DNA from: an uncultured Porphyromonadaceae bacterium
Lineage (GTDB): Bacteria; Bacteroidota; Bacteroidia; Bacteroidales; Muribaculaceae
DNA length: 50,545 nucleotides
Direction of reading: 5' to 3'
NCBI GenBank assembly: GCA_900555715.1
Contig: USMC01000018.1
Coordinates: 1 to 50,545 of the forward strand
Part shown: positions 43,713 through 50,545 of the stretch, one piece after another
Layout of the letters: every line of letters starts with the position of its first letter
Numbering within the stretch: position 1 is the stretch's first letter
Made by a program: the position numbers and the translations under genes
Notes under the pieces: model-generated
Told to the model about the DNA's origin: nothing
Database searches by the model: none
Seen by the model: only the letters and a program-made list of their open reading frames with translations

Positions 43713-44732
43713 CTATCGGATGAGGAAGGAGAAACGGTGGATGTTCTTGAGGGCGACGCCGGTACCTTTGGCTACGCAGAGCAGCGGGTCTTCGGCGACG
43801 TGGAACTGAATGCCGATCTTGTCGATGAGTCGTTTGTCGAGACCGCGGAGCAGGGCGCCGCCGCCGGCAAGCCAGATACCGTTGCGGACGATGTCGGCGT
43901 AGAGTTCCGGCGGAGTCTGCTCAAGGGCGCTGAGAACAGCTGCCTCGATTTTCGAGATGGTTTTTTCGATGCAGTGGCATATTTCCTGATAGCTCACAGG
44001 CACCTCCAGAGGCAGCGATGTCATAAGGTTGGGACCGTGGACAACGTAGTCGTCTGGCGGATTGTCGAGTTCGGTGAGCGCTGAGCCGACGTGCATCTTG
44101 ATCTGTTCGGCAGTGCGGACGCCGACCTTGATGTTGTGGGCGCGGCGCATGTGGTTGAGAATATCGTCGGTGAGGTCGTCGCCGGCAACCTGAATGCTTT
44201 TGTTGCTGACGATGCCGCCGAGCGAGATGACGGCGATTTCCGTTGTGCCGCCGCCTATGTCGACAATCATATTGCCCTGAGGAGCTTCGACATCGAGTCC
44301 GATGCCGAGAGCCGCTGCCATAGGTTCATGAATCATGTAAACGTCGCGTCCGTCGGCATGTTCCGACGAGTCACGGACGGCGCGTACTTCGACTTCGGAA
44401 GCGCCGGAGGGAATGCCGACGACCATGCGCAGCGACGGCGAGAACCAGTTGTTCTTCGTGCTGGCTTTCTTCACCAGTCCGCGTATCATCAGTTCGGCGG
44501 CATTGAAGTCGGCGATGACACCCTTGCGCAGAGGGCGAACTGTGCGGATGCCGACGTGACCTTTGCCTTCCATCTGGTGCGCTTCGTTGCCGACGGCGAT
44601 GAGTTTGTCGGTGCGTGCATCGAGGGCGACGATGGACGGCTCGTTGATAACGATTTTATCGTTATGGATTATAATCGTATTGGCTGTGCCAAGGTCGATG
44701 GCGATTTCTTTTGTAAGAGAGAATAGTCTCAT
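43713..44732 (-). CDS. mreB: Rod shape-determining protein MreB
   Basis: A 339-residue bacterial actin homologue that guides cell-wall elongation. The ATP-binding motifs are clear: IDLGTANTIIIHN (phosphate 1), MIVDIGGGTTEIAVISLGG (phosphate 2) and GIWLAGGGALLRGLD (adenosine). The N-terminal LFSLTKEIAID start is normal. It lies between purH and mreC, the usual Bacteroidales order. Confidence 0.95.
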   Translation of the reverse strand: MRLFSLTKEIAIDLGTANTIIIHNDKIVINEPSIVALDARTDKLIAVGNEAHQMEGKGHVGIRTVRPLRKGVIADFNAAELMIRGLVKKASTKNNWFSPSLRMVVGIPSGASEVEVRAVRDSSEHADGRDVYMIHEPMAAALGIGLDVEAPQGNMIVDIGGGTTEIAVISLGGIVSNKSIQVAGDDLTDDILNHMRRAHNIKVGVRTAEQIKMHVGSALTELDNPPDDYVVHGPNLMTSLPLEVPVSYQEICHCIEKTISKIEAAVLSALEQTPPELYADIVRNGIWLAGGGALLRGLDKRLIDKIGIQFHVAEDPLLCVAKGTGVALKNIHRFSFLIR

Positions 44733-44764
44733 TTATTCGTTGTTAAATTGGAGAGTAGTCGTAA

Positions 44765-46306
44765 TTAATGGCGGAAATGGCGGAAACCGGTCATTACCAT
44801 TGTCATGCCGTTTTCCTGGCAGTACTTCACCGAGTCGGTGTCGCGGATGGAGCCGCCGGGCTGGATGACGTTGTCGATGCCTTCGCTGTGCGCTATCTCG
44901 ACGCAGTCGGCGAAGGGGAAGAAAGCGTCAGATGCCATAGTGGCGCCTTTGAGGTCGAAGTTGAAGGAGTGGGCTTTCTCGATGGCGTGGCGGAGGGCGT
45001 CGACGCGCGATGTCTGTCCTACACCCGATGCGAGGAGCTGACCGTCGCGGGCAAGGACGATGGCGTTGCTCTTGCTGTGCTTGACAAGCTTGTTGGCGAA
45101 GAGCATGTCAGCTATCTGCTGCTCGCTGAGGCTGTCGCCGGCGACGAGCTTGAGGTCTTCGGAAGTCTCGTTTTTGGTATCGGTATCCTGAACGAGGACG
45201 CCTCCGAGGATGGTGCGAAGACGTTTGCCGGCAGGAGCGGCGGCCTTGCGGCGGAGTACGATGCGGTTTTTCTTCTGGGTCAGGATTGCAAGGGCGTCGT
45301 CGCTGTAGTCGGGAGCTATGACAACCTCAAAGAAGATTTTCCCGATTTCGGCAGCTGTCTCGGCTTCAATCTTGCGGTTGCAGATGATTATGCCACCGAA
45401 TGCCGAAACAGGGTCTCCGGCAAGAGCGTCTGCCCATGCCTGCGCCACAGTGCCGCGGCTGGCACATCCGCAGGCGTTGTTGTGCTTGAGGATGGCGACG
45501 GTGGTCTGGTCGAATTCGTCGATGAGCGCGCAGGCGGCGTCGATGTCGAGAAGATTGTTATAGCTGATTTCCTTGCCGTGGAGTTTGTCGAATAGTTTGT
45601 CGAAGTCGCCGAAGTAGCTGGCGCTCTGGTGGGGGTTCTCGCCGTAGCGGAGTGCCATGGCGCCGTCGACGGCAACGCGGAGCGACGAAAGCGGGCTGTC
45701 CTCCAGAGGTGTCGTGTCGGCGAACCAGTTGTAGATTGCCGTGTCGTAGCCCGACGATACGGCAAAAGCCTCGCGGGCGAGCAGACGGCGCTCTTCAAGA
45801 GTTGTCTCGGCACCGTGGGCGTCGAGGATGCCGGCGATGAGCGGATACTGACGCTTGCTTGCCACTATGGCGACGTCGGCGAAATTCTTGGCGGCGGCGC
45901 GGATGAGCGATATGCCGCCTATGTCGATTTTCTCTATGATGTCAGCTTCCGATGCACCGGAAGCGACGGTGTCTTCAAACGGATACAGATCAACGATGAC
46001 AAGGTCGATGGGATCTATTTCGTATTGTGCCGATTCGTGGGCGTCGCTGTCGTTGTCTCGGCGTGCCAGAATGCCACCGAAAATCTTGGGGTGCAGGGTT
46101 TTTACACGTCCGCCGAGTATCGAAGGATAGCCTGTAAGATCTTCGACTGCTGTGCATGGATAGCCCAGACCTTCTATGAAAGAGCGTGTGCCGCCGGTAG
46201 AGATGAGGCGGACGCCTTCGTTGTGTAGTTTGGTGATAATCGGCTCGAGGTGGTCTTTATGGAAGACCGAGATAAGTGCGCTGCGTATTTTTTTTGTTTG
46301 CGACAT
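44765..46306 (-). CDS. purH: Bifunctional AICAR formyltransferase/IMP cyclohydrolase
   Basis: A 513-residue enzyme for the last two steps of IMP synthesis. The start ATG 46306 (MSQTKKIRSALISVFHKD) is chosen because an earlier in-frame ATG at 46339 would lie inside the -7 box region. The N-terminal IMP cyclohydrolase (MGS-like fold) has LISTGGTRSFIEGLG and GGRVKTLHPKIFGGIL. The C-terminal AICARFT part has RYGENPHQSA, LKHNNACGCA and the terminal SDAFFPFAD...GGSIRD segments. It heads the mre operon, as in other Bacteroidales. Confidence 0.93.
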   Translation of the reverse strand: MSQTKKIRSALISVFHKDHLEPIITKLHNEGVRLISTGGTRSFIEGLGYPCTAVEDLTGYPSILGGRVKTLHPKIFGGILARRDNDSDAHESAQYEIDPIDLVIVDLYPFEDTVASGASEADIIEKIDIGGISLIRAAAKNFADVAIVASKRQYPLIAGILDAHGAETTLEERRLLAREAFAVSSGYDTAIYNWFADTTPLEDSPLSSLRVAVDGAMALRYGENPHQSASYFGDFDKLFDKLHGKEISYNNLLDIDAACALIDEFDQTTVAILKHNNACGCASRGTVAQAWADALAGDPVSAFGGIIICNRKIEAETAAEIGKIFFEVVIAPDYSDDALAILTQKKNRIVLRRKAAAPAGKRLRTILGGVLVQDTDTKNETSEDLKLVAGDSLSEQQIADMLFANKLVKHSKSNAIVLARDGQLLASGVGQTSRVDALRHAIEKAHSFNFDLKGATMASDAFFPFADCVEIAHSEGIDNVIQPGGSIRDTDSVKYCQENGMTMVMTGFRHFRH

Positions 46307-46336
46307 TGTTATTCCGTCTTTAGTATATTCAGAGTG

Positions 46337-46344
46337 CAAAATTA
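46337..46344 (-). promoter_or_regulatory. -7 element of the purH-mre operon
   Basis: Reverse strand TAATTTTG, matching TAnnTTTG, about 31 bp before ATG 46306. The -33 position is weak. Confidence 0.6.
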
Positions 46345-46470
46345 GTAAAAAAATGCCATCTGTCGAAATCTCCTGCGCTGAATTATTATTTATTGTGCGG
46401 GAATATGATATCTTTTGCCGATTTGAAGTAAAAGAAAGATAAAAGCAGGAAATTATGTCTTCTTATTTGT

Positions 46471-46478
46471 TAACTTTG
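46471..46478 (+). promoter_or_regulatory. -7 element of the MINPP-like gene
   Basis: TAACTTTG matches TAnnTTTG, 21 bp before ATG 46500, implying a very short leader. No good TTTG is seen at the expected distance. Confidence 0.5.
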
Positions 46479-46499
46479 TGGAATCAAATTGAAACTTCT

Positions 46500-47774
46500 A
46501 TGAAAATCATACGATTGCTGGCGTTTCTGCCTTTTGCGGCTCTTGCAGTTGCCGCCAACGCCGCCGACACAGGAAAGACTTCCTATTCTTTCGCGCAATG
46601 CGAAGGTTCGCTGACGCTTTACCCTGCGGAGATTCCCGAAGTGCAGTATCCCGATTCGCTCGAACCGGTATTCATCAATCATGTCGGGCGACATGGTGCG
46701 CGCTATCCGTCGTCGTCGGCAAGCTGCATAGCCCTGCGCGGGGCGCTCTCGAAAGCCGACAGCCTCGGAACCATAACACCGCTCGGGCGCCGGCTCGCCG
46801 CGCTCAACGAACGTGTCATAACGCTCAGTAACGGCAGGTGGGGAGCGCTCGATTCTGTCGGAGTGCTTGAGCAGCAGGGAATAGCAGCGAGGATGTTCGC
46901 TTCATTTACCGATGTTTTCAGCCGCGAGGGGACTGTTCGCGCCATTTCGTCGTATTCGCCGCGTGCGATGATGAGCATGTTTGCTTTCGTCCACCAGCTC
47001 GACAGGCTCAACAACCGAAACACGTTCGTCACCAGCACCGGACGCGTCAATTCATATCTGATGCGCCCATTCGATACCGATACCGCTTATCTCGAATTCC
47101 GCCAGCAGAAACGATGGCGACCGGCATTCGACCAGTATTTCAATTCTGTATGCCCGACAACGGCAATCCGTCGCGTCCTTGGCGACGGATTCCCTTTCGA
47201 AAGCGCAGCTGCCCAGCGCGAACTCGCATTCACGGAGTACCATGTCCTTGCCGGACTGCAGGCAATGGGGCTTCCTTCCGAAATGGACGTTTATTTCAAT
47301 GCCGACGAGGCAAACAGCCTCTGGAGCTGTTTCAATCTGCGCCAGTATCTCCAGCGGACCGCGACAACAGTCAGCACTGTGCCCGCCGATATTGCAGCCG
47401 ACCTTGTGATGGATATAATATCGACCACGGATGCATATATCGACGGATCGGATGGCGCTACGTGTGCAGTCCTCCGTTTCGGACACGCCGAGACACTGAT
47501 GCCGCTGCTGTCATTGCTCCATATCCCCGGTTGCTACTACCTTACGAACTATTTCGACACCGTGGCTGCGCACTGGCGCGATTTCGACGTAGTGCCGATG
47601 GCTGCGAATATACAGTTCATCCTTTTCAGGTCGAAGACAAGCGGACGCCATTATATGCGTGTCGACCTCAACGAGCGTCCTGTGCGCCTGCGCAAGGGCG
47701 ATGACTCCATCTATTTCCCGTGGGGTGAACTCCGGCGCTATCTCACCAACTGTGTGCCGGTCTACGCCCAGTAG
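46500..47774 (+). CDS. Histidine acid phosphatase, MINPP-like (inositol polyphosphate phosphatase)
   Basis: A 424-residue exported phosphatase counted from ATG 46500, where the signal peptide MKIIRLLAFLPFAALAVAA begins; an in-frame ATG at 46455 lies before the -7 box. The histidine-phosphatase signature RHGARYP (Arg64, His65, Arg68) follows VFINHVG, and the distal proton donor HAE is in RFGHAETLMPLL (~329). Size and motifs match the bacterial MINPP group known from gut Bacteroides, which dephosphorylates phytate and other inositol phosphates. Substrate range is not provable here. It converges without spacer on the next gene. Confidence 0.85.
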   Translation: MKIIRLLAFLPFAALAVAANAADTGKTSYSFAQCEGSLTLYPAEIPEVQYPDSLEPVFINHVGRHGARYPSSSASCIALRGALSKADSLGTITPLGRRLAALNERVITLSNGRWGALDSVGVLEQQGIAARMFASFTDVFSREGTVRAISSYSPRAMMSMFAFVHQLDRLNNRNTFVTSTGRVNSYLMRPFDTDTAYLEFRQQKRWRPAFDQYFNSVCPTTAIRRVLGDGFPFESAAAQRELAFTEYHVLAGLQAMGLPSEMDVYFNADEANSLWSCFNLRQYLQRTATTVSTVPADIAADLVMDIISTTDAYIDGSDGATCAVLRFGHAETLMPLLSLLHIPGCYYLTNYFDTVAAHWRDFDVVPMAANIQFILFRSKTSGRHYMRVDLNERPVRLRKGDDSIYFPWGELRRYLTNCVPVYAQ

Positions 47775-48959
47775 TCAGTCCCATGTGTAATTTTTCTGCT
47801 TGGCGAACGGCGCGCTCAGACGGTGCGCTATGCGCCGCAGAGGATATGTCGCCGAGTACCATGGCAGTGTCAGAAGCAGACGGCGCGATTTAAGAGCCAG
47901 CATGGTCTTGTGCCAGTAATATATATCCATGGCGAACATGGCGATGACAATCACAAGAGCGGCGATAGCCGGAACCATGTTGGGGCAGGAGAGCAGTGCC
48001 GCAGCAGCACAGCATACAAGAGCGGCTATCTGTAGCCAGCCTGTGAGGGCGAAGAGTACACGCGGGCGACGCCGTATGTGACGCTCGGTGAACATGCGCC
48101 GCAGAGTGCGTTCTTTGAAGATGCGCGGATGGTTGCCGTGGCGCAACCTCACCATCGAATCTTCCGACAGTTCCACGACGGTGTTGTCGCGGCGTGCTAT
48201 TTCGCTGATGAAAATGTCGTCGTCGCCATAGCAGAGATTAAGCGAGCGCGCAAAACCCTTGTTGCGCATGAATGCCTCACGACGGTAAGCGATGTTGAAT
48301 TCCGTGCCGCGGAAAGGTTTGCCGGCTATGGCAGCGCTGAGCCAGCGCGTACTGTCGGCTACAGAGTCGAACGCGCGGCTGCGGCTTCCGAACGAATGGT
48401 CTTCATCGGGGTCGACGAATGAATAGCCCAGTACTATCTCTGTGTGTCCGTCCTTGTCGAAGGGTGCCATGATGCGGCGCAGCCAAAGGGAAGATACAAT
48501 ATCGACAGCGGTGGTGGTGAGCACGACGATGTCGTAGCGTGCTGCCTTGATGCCGAGGGTAACGCCGAGTTTCTTGCGGCTGAGGTTAACTACACCTTCC
48601 GGAGTGAAGGTGAGATAAAGATTGCTGTGTGCCGAACGCAGCATCGACACGGCGTCGCGTACATCGGAGGATTCTCCTTCATTCACCACTATCACCTCAA
48701 ATGGCGCAGGATAATCCTGAGTCAGTATCTGCCGCAGAATCTCTGTGAGGCTGTCGGCGTCGCCTTGCGAGAAAACGACAACAGAAGCCGGCAGAAAGGC
48801 GGCGTCTGGCTTGTCGGAACGTTCTTTGTCGGAACGGCGCCGACAGGCAGCGACGCTCCGCACTCGCATGAGGTATATGGCGAACAGCATTGCCACGCAA
48901 ATGAAGCCTGCGGCGAGAAGCCACAGCGATATAATGGATATGTCTGGAGATAAATACAT
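47775..48959 (-). CDS. Membrane-associated GT2 family glycosyltransferase
   Basis: A 394-residue protein with an N-terminal membrane helix (~10-30), a GT2-A domain (~55-280) and one or two C-terminal helices (~300-350). The nucleotide-binding start is ASVVVFSQGDADSLTEIL with FEVIVVNEGESSD. The usual central DxD is not seen clearly; the matching place reads VLTTTAVDIVSSLWL. The later GDDDIFISEIA is the expected catalytic Asp region. A role in cell-surface polysaccharide or glycolipid synthesis is likely, but donor and acceptor are unknown. Confidence 0.8.
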   Translation of the reverse strand: MYLSPDISIISLWLLAAGFICVAMLFAIYLMRVRSVAACRRRSDKERSDKPDAAFLPASVVVFSQGDADSLTEILRQILTQDYPAPFEVIVVNEGESSDVRDAVSMLRSAHSNLYLTFTPEGVVNLSRKKLGVTLGIKAARYDIVVLTTTAVDIVSSLWLRRIMAPFDKDGHTEIVLGYSFVDPDEDHSFGSRSRAFDSVADSTRWLSAAIAGKPFRGTEFNIAYRREAFMRNKGFARSLNLCYGDDDIFISEIARRDNTVVELSEDSMVRLRHGNHPRIFKERTLRRMFTERHIRRRPRVLFALTGWLQIAALVCCAAAALLSCPNMVPAIAALVIVIAMFAMDIYYWHKTMLALKSRRLLLTLPWYSATYPLRRIAHRLSAPFAKQKNYTWD

Positions 48960-48983
48960 CTTTCTTGGCTGAGTTTAGTAATG

Positions 48984-48991
48984 CAAAATTA
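48984..48991 (-). promoter_or_regulatory. -7 element of the GT2 gene
   Basis: Reverse strand TAATTTTG, about 25 bp before the start codon at 48959. No clear -33 element. Confidence 0.5.
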
Positions 48992-49130
48992 GCAAAAAAT
49001 ATTGTCAACCTGGCGTGTTTTCTTTCAATTGTTGTTGAATCATGCCATCAGGACGTCTATATGTCGTATAAGGTTGCGACCTAAAATAGTAGTGTCCGGC
49101 GCCACATAAGACCCATTGTCCGCAATGCGC

Positions 49131-50545
49131 TCAGTCTCGTAAGCAACCGATAGGAATTACTTTCACTCCGTCATCGCGGGTATATGCAATTTCTCCGCCT
49201 GTGAGGACAATCAGTAAATTCGGTTCTCGAAGCCTTATCTGTTTTTCTAGCCTATTTTTTTCTGCCACAAGACGTTTGATTTCAAGGAGGTGTTTTGCTC
49301 CTTCCTCAATCTCTCTGCTGCCGAGTTTACATTCTATCAGCGCATATCGTCCGTCATCAAGATGTAATACGGCATCTGCTTCTAATCCAAAACGGTCATG
49401 ATAATATGATAGACGTCCACCTAATGCTTGCGAATAAACCCGCAAGTCCCGGAAACAGAGACACTCAAAGATAAACCCGAATGTATTGAGATCGACTTCC
49501 AGACTATCGGGAGATGCACCCAAAGATGCAACGGCAATAGAGGGGTCTACGAAACAACGCTTCTTCCCTGTGCGCATTACCGTCTTGGAACGAATAGCAG
49601 GCGACCATGCCTCTATGTCATCTATGACAAACAGTTTCTCCAACGCTCCAACATAATCATCAAACGTTGGTATAGACGTACCTTCCATCTCCTCCGCGAT
49701 ATCTGCAACCATTGAAGTTTTCTTCGCCAGAGTACAGATATTCCGGGCATAGGAACGAAGAATCAGTCGAGCCAATGTGGGATTTCTACGCGTCTTGTCC
49801 ACTCTTGAAATGTCCTTGTCACAGATTTCATCTACTGCCCGGTTGGTATAAGCCGACAGTAGTATCGAAGACGATTCGGAGAGGGCTTCTTTCACCATTG
49901 CAACCAAAGCATACGATGTTTTTCCTGTACCGGGAGGTCCTATTAGCAAAAAGTAGTCATTGGCTTGTTTGGCTTTCAATATTACATCGTTGAGAAATAC
50001 ATTTTCGGTGTTGTAATTTCCATTTAGTTTTTTTGTAGAATCTTTTGTCGGCAAACGTAAATTCAATAATAACTCTTTTCTTTTTTTATCTGCCGATAAA
50101 AAGGCAAATAGGGCTTGATAAATCGAAGTATATGAAGATTCCCAAAAGTCGTGTTCTATCGCCCATTTTTGGTTTTCCGGGAAGATACAAGTATTTTTTT
50201 GAGGAGATTGCAGTCTGACGGTTACCTCTGTATAACATATATTCTTGATAGTTCCTCGTAATATTTTCGCTTTACAGGCATTGGGGATATCTCCCTCCGG
50301 ATATGAATAGAGTAATACTATATCGCCATTTCTGAAGTTAGGCAGTAAATCATCTTCTTGTGACGGGACGGAAAATGTAATCGTATCATACCCTCCGTAT
50401 ATTCCTGACTCTTCTTTATTTACAAGATCAAGTCCTGTTAAAATATCCCCGGTAGATTCCTTTTCTGCTACTTCGCATCTCCATATTCCTGAGAACCCTC
50501 TGTTTTTGCTTGAATTCCCGGTTTTTGCAAGAAGATGCTCTTTAG
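49131..50545 (-). CDS. Chimeric frame: helicase N-terminal part fused to DUF4143 C-terminal part (5' end outside window)
   Basis: I read the reverse frame without a stop from 49131 to the window edge (~470 residues visible). The upstream part holds a beta-rich domain (NFRNGDIVLLYSYPEGD, then KWAIEHDFWESSYTSIYQAL) and a Walker A (LLIGPPGTGKTS) followed by LLSAYTNRAVDEIC. This is the start of an SF1-type (Dna2/UPF1-like, AAA_11) helicase. From about 49830 downwards the sequence switches to a DUF4143 ATPase C-terminus (DKDISRVDKTRRNP, LRSYARNICTLAKKTSM, DIEAWSPAIRSK, YYHDRFGLEADAVLHL, ALIECKLGSREI). Helicase motifs after Ia and the DUF4143 protein's own ATPase domain are missing. The region is visibly AT-richer than its neighbours. 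It may be a pseudogene, a functional fusion or an assembly error. Confidence 0.75.
   Translation of the reverse strand, partial: KEHLLAKTGNSSKNRGFSGIWRCEVAEKESTGDILTGLDLVNKEESGIYGGYDTITFSVPSQEDDLLPNFRNGDIVLLYSYPEGDIPNACKAKILRGTIKNICYTEVTVRLQSPQKNTCIFPENQKWAIEHDFWESSYTSIYQALFAFLSADKKRKELLLNLRLPTKDSTKKLNGNYNTENVFLNDVILKAKQANDYFLLIGPPGTGKTSYALVAMVKEALSESSSILLSAYTNRAVDEICDKDISRVDKTRRNPTLARLILRSYARNICTLAKKTSMVADIAEEMEGTSIPTFDDYVGALEKLFVIDDIEAWSPAIRSKTVMRTGKKRCFVDPSIAVASLGASPDSLEVDLNTFGFIFECLCFRDLRVYSQALGGRLSYYHDRFGLEADAVLHLDDGRYALIECKLGSREIEEGAKHLLEIKRLVAEKNRLEKQIRLREPNLLIVLTGGEIAYTRDDGVKVIPIGCLRD

Noticed and set aside
49131..50066. A complete gene starting at TTG 50066
   Set aside because: The reverse frame is open upstream to the window edge and encodes a matching helicase N-terminal domain, so 50066 is internal.
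1..50545. tRNA, rRNA, CRISPR arrays or insertion sequences
   Set aside because: I looked through the intergenic regions and saw no cloverleaf, no regularly spaced repeats and no transposase-like reading frame.

Overview
The window is a chromosomal segment of a Bacteroidales bacterium, about 50-53% GC by eye. A gut lineage such as Muribaculaceae is likely, but the species cannot be fixed from sequence alone. Four observations support this: many promoters of the Bacteroidetes type (a TTTG element about 20 bases before TAnnTTTG), weak ribosome binding sites, many SPII lipoproteins, and family-specific genes (fimbrillin, DUF5119, DUF4827, BtuG-like propellers, type IX secretion C-terminal domains, the purH-mreBCD-mrdA-rodA order). 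No rRNA, tRNA, CRISPR array or intact transposon was seen.

Layout. 1-3570: the 3' end of a DUF362 ferredoxin-like gene, a small membrane protein, and a DUF5119/fimbrillin lipoprotein pair. 3592-5391: a reverse-strand MFS sugar-type transporter with an unusual periplasmic insert. 5536-15245: the most notable region. It holds a cobalamin riboswitch followed by five same-strand genes: a BtuB-like TonB receptor, a BtuG-like propeller lipoprotein, a PKD-like lipoprotein, a second propeller with a type IX sorting tail, and an 1149-residue type IX cargo that carries the same domain as the PKD-like lipoprotein. Together they look like a surface system that captures corrinoids and passes them to the receptor. 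15304-20392: DHH phosphoesterase, DUF4827, glmM, a 2[4Fe-4S] ferredoxin, a nitroreductase and a double META lipoprotein. 20490-27309: a heptamer-based inverted repeat, then ilvA, a C1 peptidase, a SPOR lipoprotein, a PHP-type phosphatase and an M16 peptidase.

27307-35657: a propeller lipoprotein and an esterase converge on a three-gene RND efflux operon. 35680-38915: a secreted type I pullulanase and class II fructose-bisphosphate aldolase. 38966-46344: the elongasome operon purH-mreB-mreC-mreD-mrdA-rodA on the reverse strand. 46471-48991: a MINPP-like histidine phosphatase converging with a GT2 glycosyltransferase. 49131-50545: an AT-richer reverse-strand reading frame that joins the N-terminal part of an SF1-type helicase to the C-terminal part of a DUF4143 ATPase and runs off the window.

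The strongest candidates for a second look are the corrinoid surface locus with its repeated domain and mixed lipoprotein/type IX export, the helicase-DUF4143 chimera, and the transporter insert.
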